Shown here: positions 1-8,429 of the stretch, one piece after another | How the letters are laid out: every line of letters starts with the position of its first letter | Position numbering within the stretch: the stretch's first letter is position 1 | Assembly: GCF_026410385.1 (NCBI RefSeq) | Contig: NZ_JAPMLT010000017.1 | Span: 1 to 64,000, forward strand | Source of the DNA: Tumebacillus lacus | GTDB taxonomy: Bacteria > Bacillota > Bacilli > Tumebacillales > Tumebacillaceae | DNA: 64,000 bases | Reading direction: 5' to 3' | The notes under the pieces: model-generated | Database searches by the model: none | Seen by the model: the letters and a program-made list of their open reading frames with translations, nothing else | What the model was told of the DNA's origin: nothing | Made by a program: the position numbers and the translations under genes

Positions 1-165
<165 letters not shown>

Positions 166-379
166 AAAAATAGGCGTCAGCCTAACTCATATAACATTCG
201 CATCCAGTTTTCAGGGAACACCGAACTCCCAAATCAACCCGTCCAGCACCTGACACCCGCCCGAGCGGTTGGGGTGTCCCTTGGAGGAGCGAGTTGTTTT
301 GGCTGGTTTTGCCAAAACGTGTTTGAGCGGGGCAAGGGATACCCCAGCCGCTCGGACCACCATCACTACACCCAAACAT

Positions 380-454
380 GCGGAAGTGGCTCAGGGGTAG
401 AGCATCGCCTTGCCAAGGCGAGGGTCGCGGGTTCGAATCCCGTCTTCCGCTCCA
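380..454 (+). tRNA. tRNA-Gly (GCC)
   Basis: A complete cloverleaf with encoded CCA. The acceptor GCGGAAG pairs with CTTCCGC, the anticodon stem GCCTT/AAGGC encloses GCC, and the T arm has GGTTCGAATC. It lies between the 23S and 5S genes, and an identical copy is found at 3116-3190. Confidence 0.97.
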
Positions 455-463
455 TTTACAAAT

Positions 464-550
464 GCGGTCATGGCGGAATTGGCAGACGCGCAAGATTCAG
501 GTTCTTGTAGGGGCAACCCTGTGGAGGTTCAAGTCCTCTTGACCGCACCA
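464..550 (+). tRNA. tRNA-Leu (CAG)
   Basis: A class II tRNA with a long variable arm and encoded CCA. The anticodon stem CAAGA/TCTTG encloses TTCAGGT, giving anticodon CAG, which reads CTG. That codon is abundant in the neighbouring GC-rich genes. Only about 14 nt separate it from the 5S gene. Confidence 0.95.
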
Positions 551-564
551 TGATTTCTAGAAAA

Positions 565-684
<120 letters not shown>

Positions 685-696
685 TATTTCTTATCG

Positions 697-734
697 AAAA
701 AAGGCCAGATCCATTAGGATCTGGCCTTTTTTGT
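697..734 (+). terminator. Rho-independent terminator of the rRNA operon
   Basis: AAGGCCAGATCC and GGATCTGGCCTT form a perfect stem around an ATTA loop, followed by a T run. It closes the rRNA-tRNA-5S transcript. Confidence 0.95.
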
Positions 735-822
735 CAATCTAACGACAACCGTAAGGCAATCCCCCAGTTGTCTGTCTCTCCAGCCGCATAACACTCGAAT
801 CACCCAACCCAAAACGACGACT

Positions 823-2265
823 CAAGTAAATCTCCGTGACACCGCGTACGGCGCAGTCGGCGACGGCGTGACAGACGACACCCAAGCAATTCAAAATTCC
901 ATAAACGATTCTCCAAAGCGAGCAGCCTGCCCATCCAACTGACCATCAACGGTACCGGCACATTTAAAAAATCGGATGACTTCACCCAAGGCACCGTCAA
1001 CCCTGCCGGAATGATGCTCGACAGCCGTTGCAGCAAGACCACCAAGCTCCACATCAGCGGCACCACGATCGACGGGCAACAAAGTCAGCCAGCCGTCGTA
1101 TGCCGAATCCGGGATGTATTCGACAGGGAGTGTCGTCGATCACGCCAGCAATCTGCACGTTGAACGTGTCAAATTCACCAACACCGGCTATCGTGCGGTG
1201 GACGTTCGTTGGTCGAACAACATCACCTTCCACAACAACGTCTTCGAAGACTGAGGTGTCAACATCGCCGGCATAGGGTTGCAACAGGAGGGACCAACGC
1301 CAACGACACGAACGGCGGCAATGCACTGAGCTACGACCCCAGCACCAACATCCTCTTTGACCGTTGGGGGGGATGCGGCGACAGTCGGAGAGGAAGCGAC
1401 GGATGTCTTGATTGACAGGAATACATGTAAAGGCATGCCGTACTACGGCTGGACCTCCCAACCGGAAAAATCGGCGATCTCCATGTCGGGTGAGTCGCGA
1501 GTCACCGTCACCAACAACACCGTGTACTCTCTGCGCGGCATCACCGGATTTATCCCGACCAACGCATCAACAGCACAGAAAAAATCGCACTTCGTGACAT
1601 CACGATCAAAAACAACCAGATCACAGGTGCAGCACTGGTAGGCATCGATCTGTGGGGCCTTCATGCGGATTTGCCATCGGCCAACATCCTCACTGCGAGC
1701 AACACCACCGACCGCTACACAGGCGTCCAAAGCACGCTGAAACAAGCGACGGGAGCGATTACGTTCCATCAATACATGGACAACATCGACTTGATCGACA
1801 ACACCATTGATGCGAAGGGCCGCGAATTTCGGCCGGCGATTTGCAGGGCGTCATGTTCCATGGGGCGCGCAATGACACAATCATTCGGATGAACGACTTC
1901 TACAAGTACAACATCACGATTAAAAACGCCCGAAGTGCTGGAGTGTACGTGCGAAATGCAGAAATGATGCGCTTGACTGAAAACAATACCTACGACAAGG
2001 GATTGGCTTACACGGGCCAGACGTATCGCGGTGCTCAAATCTCCTGCGAGTGAACAACGCAACAGTCACCAACAAAGTGTTGCGTCCGGACAAGGCATAC
2101 CTGACGGTCGGGATCTGTTACAACCTGTCGCCGGGGGGACGCAATCGGGCGATGCAGCCTGCCACTTGGACACAGCAGAACTCTTGCACCGTCAGGATCT
2201 GGAGAACACCGTCAAACCGACAAACTGAAGAGCAGCATGGAGATCCAAACCTGGGAGGCTGACAC
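823..2265 (+). pseudogene. Decayed right-handed beta-helix / pectate-lyase-superfamily gene
   Basis: No single frame is open, but the three forward frames together spell a beta-helix protein. It begins near 826 with the diagnostic AYGAVGDGVTDDTQAIQ motif of the pectate lyase/tailspike superfamily. After a frameshift near 905-925 it continues with TINGTGTFKKSDDF and HISGTTIDG. It changes frame again near 1085 (SNLHVERVKFTNTGYRAV, NNITFHNNVFED) and meets an in-frame TGA near 1253. Later frames give RVTVTNNTVYSLRG, NIDLIDNTIDAKG and NITIKNARSAGVYV. The many shifts and stops make this a pseudogene unless the assembly is wrong here. Family members are secreted polysaccharide lyases or phage tailspikes; which of these this was cannot be told. 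It sits between an rRNA terminator and a tRNA array, a common landing place for foreign DNA. Confidence 0.85.
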
Positions 2266-2394
2266 GTTCAGCTTCCCCTTTTCCCGCGCGGAGTGAAGTA
2301 CTGTGAAATCGAATGAAAGAGCAAGAAAAAAGCACTGTGAATTCGTTATGTTACCTATGTCCGCAATTTTGTTCCGTTTTGCCACGGAAGAGAG

Positions 2395-2423
2395 TTGTGT
2401 TGGTGCCCTGAACATGATACTAT
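2395..2423 (+). promoter_or_regulatory. Sigma-A-type promoter for the tRNA array
   Basis: TTGTGT (2395-2400), a 17-nt spacer and TACTAT (2418-2423) lie 60 nt upstream of tRNA-Tyr, the first gene of the array. The preceding 130 nt hold no recognisable gene. Confidence 0.6.
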
Positions 2424-2482
2424 TACTCATGTCGCCGCGAGACACTGGCTGACACGAAAGAAAACACCACGCATCACAACAC

Positions 2483-2566
2483 GGAGAGATACCAAAGTGG
2501 CCAACTGGGGCGGACTGTAAATCCGTTGCGAAAGCTTCGAAGGTTCGAATCCTTCTCTCTCCACCA
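2483..2566 (+). tRNA. tRNA-Tyr (GTA)
   Basis: A class II cloverleaf with GGAGAGA acceptor, long variable arm, anticodon GTA within GGACTGTAAATCC, T arm AAGGTTCGAATCCTT and encoded CCA. First gene of the array. Confidence 0.97.
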
Positions 2567-2571
2567 TGCAC

Positions 2572-2647
2572 GAGTCATTAGCTCAGTTGGTAGAGCAGCT
2601 GACTTTTAATCAGCGGGTCGAAGGTTCGAGTCCTTCATGACTCACCA
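2572..2647 (+). tRNA. tRNA-Lys (TTT)
   Basis: Acceptor GAGTCAT pairs with ATGACTC. The anticodon loop CTTTTAA within CTGA/TCAG gives TTT. CCA is encoded, and the gene is 5 nt after tRNA-Tyr. Confidence 0.97.
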
Positions 2648-2721
2648 TTTTTTAAAGGAACGTCGGCTAAAACCGCGGCATCCTTGCCGCAACACCGACA
2701 CTCCGTCATCCATTACGTCGC

Positions 2722-2798
2722 GTGCCCATAGCTCAGCTGGATAGAGCGTTTGACTACGAATCAAAAGGCCGGGAGTTCGAATCTCTCTGGGCACGCCA
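2722..2798 (+). tRNA. tRNA-Arg (ACG), copy 1
   Basis: Acceptor GTGCCCA pairs with TGGGCAC. The anticodon loop CTACGAA gives ACG, normally edited to ICG to read CGN. CCA is encoded. A second copy lies at 3315-3391. Confidence 0.97.
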
Positions 2799-2820
2799 TT
2801 TTTTCTTCATTAAATAATAT

Positions 2821-2897
2821 CGGAATGTAGCGCAGCTTGGTAGCGCGCACGCTTCGGGAGCGTGAGGTCCAGGGTTCGAATCCCTGCATTCCGACCA
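2821..2897 (+). tRNA. tRNA-Pro (CGG)
   Basis: Acceptor CGGAATG pairs with CATTCCG. The stem CACGC/GCGTG encloses TTCGGGA, giving CGG, which reads CCG. CCA is encoded. It differs from the Pro(TGG) gene at 3407 mainly in the anticodon arm. Confidence 0.95.
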
Positions 2898-2905
2898 TTT
2901 TTTTC

Positions 2906-2979
2906 GGAGGTATAGCCAAGTGGTAAGGCATGGGACTGCAAATCCTTGACCCCCGGTTCAAATCCGGGTACCTCCTCCA
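2906..2979 (+). tRNA. tRNA-Cys (GCA)
   Basis: Acceptor GGAGGTA pairs with TACCTCC. The anticodon GCA sits in GGACTGCAAATCC. The discriminator base is U, as usual for Cys, followed by encoded CCA. Confidence 0.96.
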
Positions 2980-2982
2980 GAT

Positions 2983-3058
2983 GCGGTCATAGCTCAGTTG
3001 GTAGAGCACCACCTTGACATGGTGGGGGTCACAGGTTCGAGTCCTGTTGATCGCACCA
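2983..3058 (+). tRNA. tRNA-Val (GAC)
   Basis: Acceptor GCGGTCA pairs with TGATCGC with one G-T pair. The stem CCACC/GGTGG encloses TTGACAT, giving GAC. CCA is encoded. Confidence 0.96.
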
Positions 3059-3067
3059 AGTATAACC

Positions 3068-3098
3068 TTGCGCAATATTGGCTAGTATGATATACTAG
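3068..3098 (+). promoter_or_regulatory. Internal tRNA promoter overlapped by a perfect palindrome
   Basis: TTGCGC (3068-3073), a 17-nt spacer and TATACT (3091-3096) form a promoter-like pair in front of the second half of the tRNA array. CTAGTAT-GAT-ATACTAG (3082-3098) is a perfect 7+3+7 inverted repeat that covers the -10. This suggests an operator or a DNA-structure element; no regulator can be named. Confidence 0.5.
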
Positions 3099-3115
3099 AT
3101 TCTGTTGCTCTTCAT

Positions 3116-3190
3116 GCGGAAGTGGCTCAGGGGTAGAGCATCGCCTTGCCAAGGCGAGGGTCGCGGGTTCGAATCCCGTCTTCCGCTCCA
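3116..3190 (+). tRNA. tRNA-Gly (GCC), copy 2
   Basis: Identical over its whole length to the tRNA-Gly at 380-454, including the encoded CCA. First gene after the internal promoter. Confidence 0.97.
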
Positions 3191-3213
3191 TTTCAAAACT
3201 CGCACGTTTGCTG

Positions 3214-3291
<78 letters not shown>

Positions 3292-3314
3292 AACCCCACA
3301 CTGTATCACATCAT

Positions 3315-3391
3315 GTGCCCATAGCTCAGCTGGATAGAGCGTTTGACTACGAATCAAAAGGCCGGGAGTTCGAATCTCTCTGGGCACGCCA
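3315..3391 (+). tRNA. tRNA-Arg (ACG), copy 2
   Basis: Same sequence as the tRNA-Arg at 2722-2798 across the mature tRNA, with encoded CCA. The Arg-Pro order of the first half of the array is repeated here. Confidence 0.97.
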
Positions 3392-3406
3392 TTTTTACAC
3401 AAACAT

Positions 3407-3483
3407 CGGAATGTAGCGCAGCTTGGTAGCGCGCTCGCCTTGGGAGCGAGAGGTCCAGAGTTCGAATCTCTGCATTCCGACCA
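3407..3483 (+). tRNA. tRNA-Pro (TGG)
   Basis: Acceptor CGGAATG pairs with CATTCCG. The stem CTCGC/GCGAG encloses CTTGGGA, giving TGG. CCA is encoded. Last gene of the array. Confidence 0.96.
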
Positions 3484-3491
3484 TAAAAGAA

Positions 3492-3528
3492 GAAATGCGG
3501 TCAGGTTCTGTGAGCCTGATCGCATTTT
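3492..3528 (+). terminator. Terminator of the tRNA array
   Basis: AATGCGGTCAGG and CCTGATCGCATT pair around a short loop and are followed by TTTTT. It ends 10 nt after the last tRNA and just before the MFS gene. Confidence 0.85.
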
Positions 3529-3552
3529 TGTATGAAGGGGGCTGTTTCTTGC

Positions 3553-4740
3553 ATGAGGATGCGATTGCTGGCGATCCTCGTCTCGATCGGGATCGTCGGG
3601 ATGAGTCAAGGGTTGATCATTCCGCTGCTCGCCTTGTTGCTGGAGCGTGAAGGGGTCAGTGCCTTGTTCAACGGCGTATCCACGACGATGCTGTTTCTCG
3701 GTGTGATCGTGGCGTCTCCGTTTATCGAGCGGGTGGTGCGCAGGTATGGGGCCAGACGGACGATTCTTTATTCCACGATCCTGTGTATCCTGATGACAGT
3801 AGCGTTCCCTCTTTGGCAGAACCTCTATGCGTGGGTCGCGTTTCGGCTGGTGCTGGGCATCGGGCTGGCCGGGTTGTTTGTGGCCACTGAGATCTGGCTC
3901 AACCGCATCTTGACGGCCGACAATCGTGGGCGTGTCTTTGCTTTTTACGGACTGGCCATCGCCATCGGGATGATGGTCGGGCCGCAGGGGATCAACCTGG
4001 CGGAATATGCGCTGGCAGCGCCTTTTGCCGTCAGTGCGGTGTCGTATCTGATCCCGTTGGTGTTGACGTGGCGCGCCTCGGATGAAGGCAGTCAGCTCGA
4101 ACCGGTGCAGCCGGGGCAAGGTTCGGAAGTGCGGCGGTGGTGGCGGATCTTTTGGGTGGCTCCGTTCGCGATGCTGGCATCGTTTGTCTACGGGTATCTG
4201 GACGGCGCGCTGGTCGGCGACTTTCCGATCTATGGGTCGAGGCTTGGGATGAGCGATGCGTCGATCTCGTTGACGTTGTCTGTGTTTGTGGCAGGCTCGA
4301 TCGTGTTTCAGTTTCCGCTCGGCTGGCTCTCGGATCGCAGGGGCCGTCGGCCGGCGTTGATGTTGGCAGCGTCTGTCGGGCTTGCCGGCTTTTTGTTGGT
4401 GCCGCTGGCTGCTGACAGCGAGTGGATGCTGATGAGTGTGTTTTTTGGCATCGGCGGAGCGTTGGGATCGTTTTATTCGCTGGGGCTGGCCTACCTCGGA
4501 GATCTGATCGAAAGCGGAGACCTCGCCACCGGCAATGTGCTCTACACGATGATCTACGGCATCGGCTCGCTACTCGGCCCGTCGGTGACCGGGCTGTTGA
4601 TCTACAAGGTGAATGCTCATGCGTTCGCTTGGTCGATCGCCGGCATGTTGTTGCTTTATGTCGCGTTTGGCATCTGGCAGGGCAAGGCGGAACGGCGGTC
4701 GGGGCAGGGGGCGGATATGATATCCAGTGTTGGTAGCTGA
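3553..4740 (+). CDS. MFS transporter, probable drug/metabolite exporter
   Basis: A 395-residue membrane protein of the major facilitator superfamily. About twelve hydrophobic segments are visible. The loop between segments 2 and 3 carries the basic ERVVRRYGARR stretch, and the mirrored loop in the second half carries GWLSDRRGRR, the classical MFS motif A. This points to proton-driven transport, and the size and lack of a large loop fit the DHA1/YcaD-like groups. The substrate is unknown. Start: ATG 3553 has AAGGGGG 11 nt upstream; an in-frame ATG at 3532 would sit inside the terminator region and has no ribosome-binding site. It stands alone after the tRNA array. No regulator adjoins it. Confidence 0.85.
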   Translation: MRMRLLAILVSIGIVGMSQGLIIPLLALLLEREGVSALFNGVSTTMLFLGVIVASPFIERVVRRYGARRTILYSTILCILMTVAFPLWQNLYAWVAFRLVLGIGLAGLFVATEIWLNRILTADNRGRVFAFYGLAIAIGMMVGPQGINLAEYALAAPFAVSAVSYLIPLVLTWRASDEGSQLEPVQPGQGSEVRRWWRIFWVAPFAMLASFVYGYLDGALVGDFPIYGSRLGMSDASISLTLSVFVAGSIVFQFPLGWLSDRRGRRPALMLAASVGLAGFLLVPLAADSEWMLMSVFFGIGGALGSFYSLGLAYLGDLIESGDLATGNVLYTMIYGIGSLLGPSVTGLLIYKVNAHAFAWSIAGMLLLYVAFGIWQGKAERRSGQGADMISSVGS

Positions 4741-4907
4741 ATATCATCTGAATTTTTCCTCAAAGTGAGGACAAACCACGGGGTCATGTGGTAAGATACG
4801 TGTTAGGATGAAGGTAATGAATCATCTTGTTAGTTAAATAAAAAATAATCGGTGCCGATCTTTCTTTATATCGGCCCGGCTGGGATAACAGAAAGGGGCA
4901 CTGAATC

Positions 4908-5837
4908 ATGAAAAAAGCGATTGCAGGCGCAGTTGTTGGCGCAGTAGTAGTCGGCGGTATTTGGTTCTTCGCAAACACGGACAAGACGGTCGTTTCCGTA
5001 GGCGGCGAAAAGATCACGGAAAGCCAACTGCACTCCAAACTGGAGCAGATGCAAGGCAAAGAAGTTCTCAAGCGCATGATCGATGACCAAGTCATCCGCA
5101 ACCAAGCGAAAGAACTGAAGATCGAAGTGACCGATGCCGAGATCCAAGGTGAGATTGACAAGCTGGTCAAAGAGCGCTTCAACAACGACAAGAAACAATT
5201 TGAAGATGCACTGAAGCAATACAACACCACCATCGAAGATCTGAAAAACGACATCACCACCACCTTGCTCGCACAAAAGATCGCGACCAAGGACGTGACG
5301 ATCACCGATCAAGAGATCCAAGAGTACTACGACAAAAACAAAGAGTCCCTCGGCCAGCGTGAAGAAGTGCATGCGCGTCACATCCTGATCAAGGATGAAG
5401 CGAAGGCGAAAGAAACCTACGAGAAGCTGAAAGCGGACGCGAACCAATTCGAAACCCTCGCGAAAGAGCTGTCTGAAGATCCGGGCTCCAAAGAGAAAGG
5501 CGGCGACCTGGGCTTCTTCGGCAAAGGTCAAATGGTGCCGGAGTTTGAAAAAGTCGCGTTTGAAGGCAAGATCAACGAAGTCAACGCGCCGGTCAAGTCG
5601 GAGTTTGGTTTCCACATTATTCAGGTGCTCGAGAAGAAAGAAGCTAAGATCCCGACCCTCGATGAGTCGAAGGAGCAGATCACCAAGACCCTGAAAGAGC
5701 AAAAAGCGAAGCCGTACGAAGATCTGATCAACGAACTGCGCACCAAAGAGAAGATCAACATCAGCGATCAGCAATACAAAGACGTTCTGACTCCGGAAGC
5801 ACCGCCTGCAGGTGCAGAAGGTCAACCGGCTCAGTAA
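4908..5837 (+). CDS. Membrane-anchored parvulin-type peptidyl-prolyl isomerase (PrsA/SurA-like foldase)
   Basis: A 309-residue extracytoplasmic folding factor. Residues 5-22 form a single N-terminal membrane segment rich in Ala, Val and Gly. A SurA-N-like chaperone region follows (VGGEKITESQL, about 31-130), then a parvulin domain at about 132-230 with VHARHILIKDE, GGDLGFFGKGQMVPEF and SEFGFHIIQV. Parvulins isomerise prolyl bonds in exported proteins. Unlike Bacillus PrsA there is no lipobox cysteine, so it is probably held by an uncleaved anchor rather than by lipid. The C-terminus is Pro/Ala-rich. Ribosome-binding site GAAAGGGG precedes ATG 4908. Monocistronic, with a strong terminator just downstream. 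Confidence 0.9.
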   Translation: MKKAIAGAVVGAVVVGGIWFFANTDKTVVSVGGEKITESQLHSKLEQMQGKEVLKRMIDDQVIRNQAKELKIEVTDAEIQGEIDKLVKERFNNDKKQFEDALKQYNTTIEDLKNDITTTLLAQKIATKDVTITDQEIQEYYDKNKESLGQREEVHARHILIKDEAKAKETYEKLKADANQFETLAKELSEDPGSKEKGGDLGFFGKGQMVPEFEKVAFEGKINEVNAPVKSEFGFHIIQVLEKKEAKIPTLDESKEQITKTLKEQKAKPYEDLINELRTKEKINISDQQYKDVLTPEAPPAGAEGQPAQ

Positions 5838-5856
5838 TCGTCCATCGCACAACAAT

Positions 5857-5888
5857 CAAAAGCCCGGGTTATGATCCGGGCTTTTTTT
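5857..5888 (+). terminator. Terminator of the parvulin gene
   Basis: AAGCCCGG-GTTATGAT-CCGGGCTT hairpin followed by seven T residues, 20 nt after the stop codon. Confidence 0.93.
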
Positions 5889-5933
5889 GCATTACGTGTA
5901 TGCACTCCTTTCGTGCAAGCCATCAAAGAAAGC

Positions 5934-5971
5934 AAAAACCCACCGCGCCCTGTTGGATGCGGTGGGTTTTT
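5934..5971 (-). terminator. Terminator of the XRE regulator gene (usable from both strands)
   Basis: AAAAACCCACCGC and GCGGTGGGTTTTT flank a short loop just beyond the stop of the minus-strand regulator. A/T runs on both sides make it bidirectional. Confidence 0.9.
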
Positions 5972-5978
5972 GTGTGTA

Positions 5979-6455
5979 TTAGTCATCTGCCTGCGTGACT
6001 TCGGCCAGCGGGTGCAGATCAGGCGTGGCGCGAATCATGTCGAGGAATTCGTCCAGCGCTTTGATGATGCCGCGCTCATCTCGTCTCAACTCATAGATAC
6101 GCTTCGCAAACAAGATGTAGGGTACCGATTCTTCTTTCAGCAGAAACGCTTGCGTATCAGGGGCGAAACGGGACAAGATGCGGTCAGCCTCCGTGTACAG
6201 ATCGCGCTCGCCCACCCCGTCATCGTGCAGGTGATGCACCGGAATCTGCAGCGCATTCGCCAGTTTGCGCACGACCTCCATCGAGGGTTTGGTGCGAGTG
6301 CCGCGCTCAAGCGACGAGATGTGGCTGATCGAGAGCCCGGACCGCTGGGACAGTTCATTCAGCGTCCATTTCCGAGCCTGACGCAGCTCACGCAACTTCT
6401 CCCCTAGTGTATAGGCCGAGGATTGTTCCACTCTTGATCCCTCCTGTCCATTCAT
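5979..6455 (-). CDS. XRE-family transcriptional regulator
   Basis: A 158-residue DNA-binding protein. A Cro/C1-type helix-turn-helix occupies about residues 18-72 (GEKLRELRQARKWTLNEL, SGLSISHISSLERG), the pattern that binds operators as a dimer. The remaining 80 residues are helical and resemble no effector domain I can name. Two starts are plausible: ATG 6455 behind GGAG, or GTG 6431 behind a stronger AGGAGGG; the latter would remove eight residues before the HTH. The gene lies alone between terminators, and the target is unknown. A long AT-rich gap lies upstream. Confidence 0.85.
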   Translation of the reverse strand: MNGQEGSRVEQSSAYTLGEKLRELRQARKWTLNELSQRSGLSISHISSLERGTRTKPSMEVVRKLANALQIPVHHLHDDGVGERDLYTEADRILSRFAPDTQAFLLKEESVPYILFAKRIYELRRDERGIIKALDEFLDMIRATPDLHPLAEVTQADD

Positions 6456-6833
6456 AGAATCTCCAATATATTGCAGGATAACATAGGTGATGGATTTTTG
6501 TAAACAAAATTAAATCGAGCGCAGACTATCGAATAAATTCGGTTGCGCTTGAAATGTTAGCGGTTTTGGATGCTGCGCCTTGTAAATGAAAGATGCGAGT
6601 GGCAAGGAAATCATAAAGCCATATTGAAAACTAATTATCTCCAAAATTAACGCAAGGCGATGATAATAGTCCCTTAGTGTGAAAGTTTACTATTATTTTG
6701 CTAGGTCTTTTTCACCATTTTTTACTAAGGTGGTTGTACTACAAAGCAATTTTGTAGTATGGTGTTAATAGCATTATATCAACTAACTCGGACGATCGAA
6801 ACGAACGCGGTTTACAAACGGGTGTTCGCACAA
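6456..6833. other. AT-rich intergenic stretch with one perfect hairpin, no gene seen
   Basis: About 380 nt without a credible reading frame. The only clear structure is the inverted repeat TACTACAAA-GCAA-TTTGTAGTA (6737-6758), 9 bp around a four-base loop. TTGTAG overlapping its right arm, followed after 17 nt by TATATC, could serve as a weak plus-strand promoter, but nothing is encoded before the next terminator. The minus-strand XRE gene must be transcribed from the left end of this stretch. Confidence 0.6.
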
Positions 6834-6863
6834 AAAAATCACTCTATGTAAGAGTGATTTTCC
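6834..6863 (-). terminator. Terminator of the minus-strand HTH-TPR gene
   Basis: AAAATCACTCT and AGAGTGATTTT form a near-perfect stem, and on the minus strand the 3' side runs into seven T residues. It lies 3 nt beyond the stop codon of the 431-residue regulator. Confidence 0.9.
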
Positions 6864-6866
6864 AAA

Positions 6867-8162
6867 CTAGTGATCATGGCGGTGCCTGTCTTCGTACAAT
6901 TGGCGCAAGGTGCGTGTGGCCGACCGCATCAGGTTGAGGTCGTTCGTTTCGTCGGCGATTTCGCATTGGATCAAGGCGGCTGCCTGCCCATCGCCTGCGG
7001 CGAGCATCGCTTCGTGGGCGTGGGTCATGTGGTCGATATAGCCCTCGATGTCGCGGGACTGATAGTCGCACTGGGCGAGCAGTTTATACACGCGCGCGCG
7101 TCGATGCGGTTCCCGGAGCCTTCCGAGAGCGGAGCGGGCATAGCGGCGGGCCAGCGCGGTGTGGCCGAGCTTGAGTTCGAGATGCGAGATCCGCGTCTCG
7201 ACGAGAAAGACCAACTCGGGATCGACACCGCGTTGCAGTTCCAACGCTTGCAGGTACGTTTCTCGGGAGGCGGCATGCTCCTCGCGATGGCAGAGGATGT
7301 CACCGAGGACGCGCAGAGCCTCCGCGAGACGGGCGTTGTCCTGCCGGGCGGCAAAGTAGTCGTGCGCCTGCGTGGAAAGCTCGTACGCCTCGTCTGCGCG
7401 CTCCAGAGCGACCAGCACGACCGCTTGGCGAATGCGATTGCGGTTGAGGTTGTCCGCATCGTTCAACTGGCGAAAGAGCAGATCGGCGCGCTGGTGGAAG
7501 TACAGCGCTTCGTCAAGGTCTCCGTGCACAAAGTAGGCGTTTGCGAGGTTTATCAGGGTCTCGCCGGCTTGCTCGTCGGTGAGTTGATAGCGGTGCGCCA
7601 GTTCCACCGCTTGGCGGAAGGTCGAGATCGAGATGTTGATGTGCCGCTCGGCGAGGGAATAGTTGCCCAATTGGTTTAGGCAGCGGATCTGGCCTGCGAT
7701 GTCGCGGTGGATCAGGTAGTGCTTGTACGCTTCGTTCATGACGTTGCGGGCGCTCTCGAAGCGTCCGAGCCGGGCGAAGGCGATGCCGAGTTTGTACTGT
7801 ACTTTGGCGATCAGCTCATCGGGTGCGGATTGTTCGGTGGCGACCCAGTAGATGTCATACAGGAGCGCAATCGATTCGTCGATTTGGCCGACTTCCATCT
7901 TTTTCTCGACGATTTGCAGAAGAGCGGCCGCAGACTTGGTGATATCCGGGTAAAAGACCAGCCCTTGTTCGGGGGCGAGCTGTAAGGCTTCGCACAGGTA
8001 AAGCAAGGTGTCGACAGTCGGGTTGATCTTGCCTTTTTCAATATTGTTGACGGCGGTGGGCGAGAGAGTGGTCCCTGCCAACTCGCGCATGGTCATGCCG
8101 AGCGTCGTCCGGCGCTCGCGAATCATGTCGCCCAGTGTGGCGTCGCGGTAGAGTTCGTTCAT
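6867..8162 (-). CDS. HTH-TPR regulator (RRNPP-like), copy A
   Basis: A 431-residue protein with an XRE-type helix-turn-helix at about residues 8-65 (GDMIRERRTTLGMTMREL, SPTAVNNIEKGKINPT) followed by roughly 360 residues of tetratricopeptide-like helical repeats (for example YKLGIAFARLGRFESARNV and NLANAYFVHGDLDEAL). This build is typical of RRNPP cytoplasmic regulators, whose TPR domain often binds a secreted and re-imported peptide. No phr-like peptide gene is seen beside it, so peptide sensing is inference. It is divergent from copy B, and both have clear sigma-A promoters in the shared 267-nt gap. Start ATG 8162 follows TTTGGAGG. Confidence 0.85.
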   Translation of the reverse strand: MNELYRDATLGDMIRERRTTLGMTMRELAGTTLSPTAVNNIEKGKINPTVDTLLYLCEALQLAPEQGLVFYPDITKSAAALLQIVEKKMEVGQIDESIALLYDIYWVATEQSAPDELIAKVQYKLGIAFARLGRFESARNVMNEAYKHYLIHRDIAGQIRCLNQLGNYSLAERHINISISTFRQAVELAHRYQLTDEQAGETLINLANAYFVHGDLDEALYFHQRADLLFRQLNDADNLNRNRIRQAVVLVALERADEAYELSTQAHDYFAARQDNARLAEALRVLGDILCHREEHAASRETYLQALELQRGVDPELVFLVETRISHLELKLGHTALARRYARSALGRLREPHRRARVYKLLAQCDYQSRDIEGYIDHMTHAHEAMLAAGDGQAAALIQCEIADETNDLNLMRSATRTLRQLYEDRHRHDH

Positions 8163-8200
8163 GTCAGTACCTCCAAAGGTAGACGAATAGCTTTAGAATT

Positions 8201-8229
8201 AGTATAACAAGCCGTGGAGAGCCCTACAA
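8201..8229 (-). promoter_or_regulatory. Promoter of HTH-TPR copy A
   Basis: On the minus strand TTGTAG (8224-8229), 17 nt and TATACT (8201-8206) lie 39 nt before the start codon. Confidence 0.7.
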
Positions 8230-8308
8230 CCGCGATTGGCTGAGCGCTCACTAAGAGTGCAAGGTGATTCGGATCGACTTTAAAATGTAAAGTCGGTGGC
8301 GCAAAAGG

Positions 8309-8336
8309 TTGACAGTTCTATGACAAACATTATAAT
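8309..8336 (+). promoter_or_regulatory. Consensus promoter of HTH-TPR copy B
   Basis: A perfect TTGACA (8309-8314) and a perfect TATAAT (8331-8336) are separated by 16 nt, about 94 nt before the start codon. It is one of the strongest promoter matches in the window. Confidence 0.8.
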
Positions 8337-8429
8337 AAAACTAAGATTGAATAGACGCTTAAAACCAGTTGACTCAAAAATAAATGAAAATCACGCTATA
8401 AGTGCTTAGATAAGGGAGGAACTCACATC

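Noticed and set aside
182-510. Open frames on both strands over 182-510
   Set aside because: They run across the 23S-5S spacer and two tRNA genes and have no ribosome-binding site.
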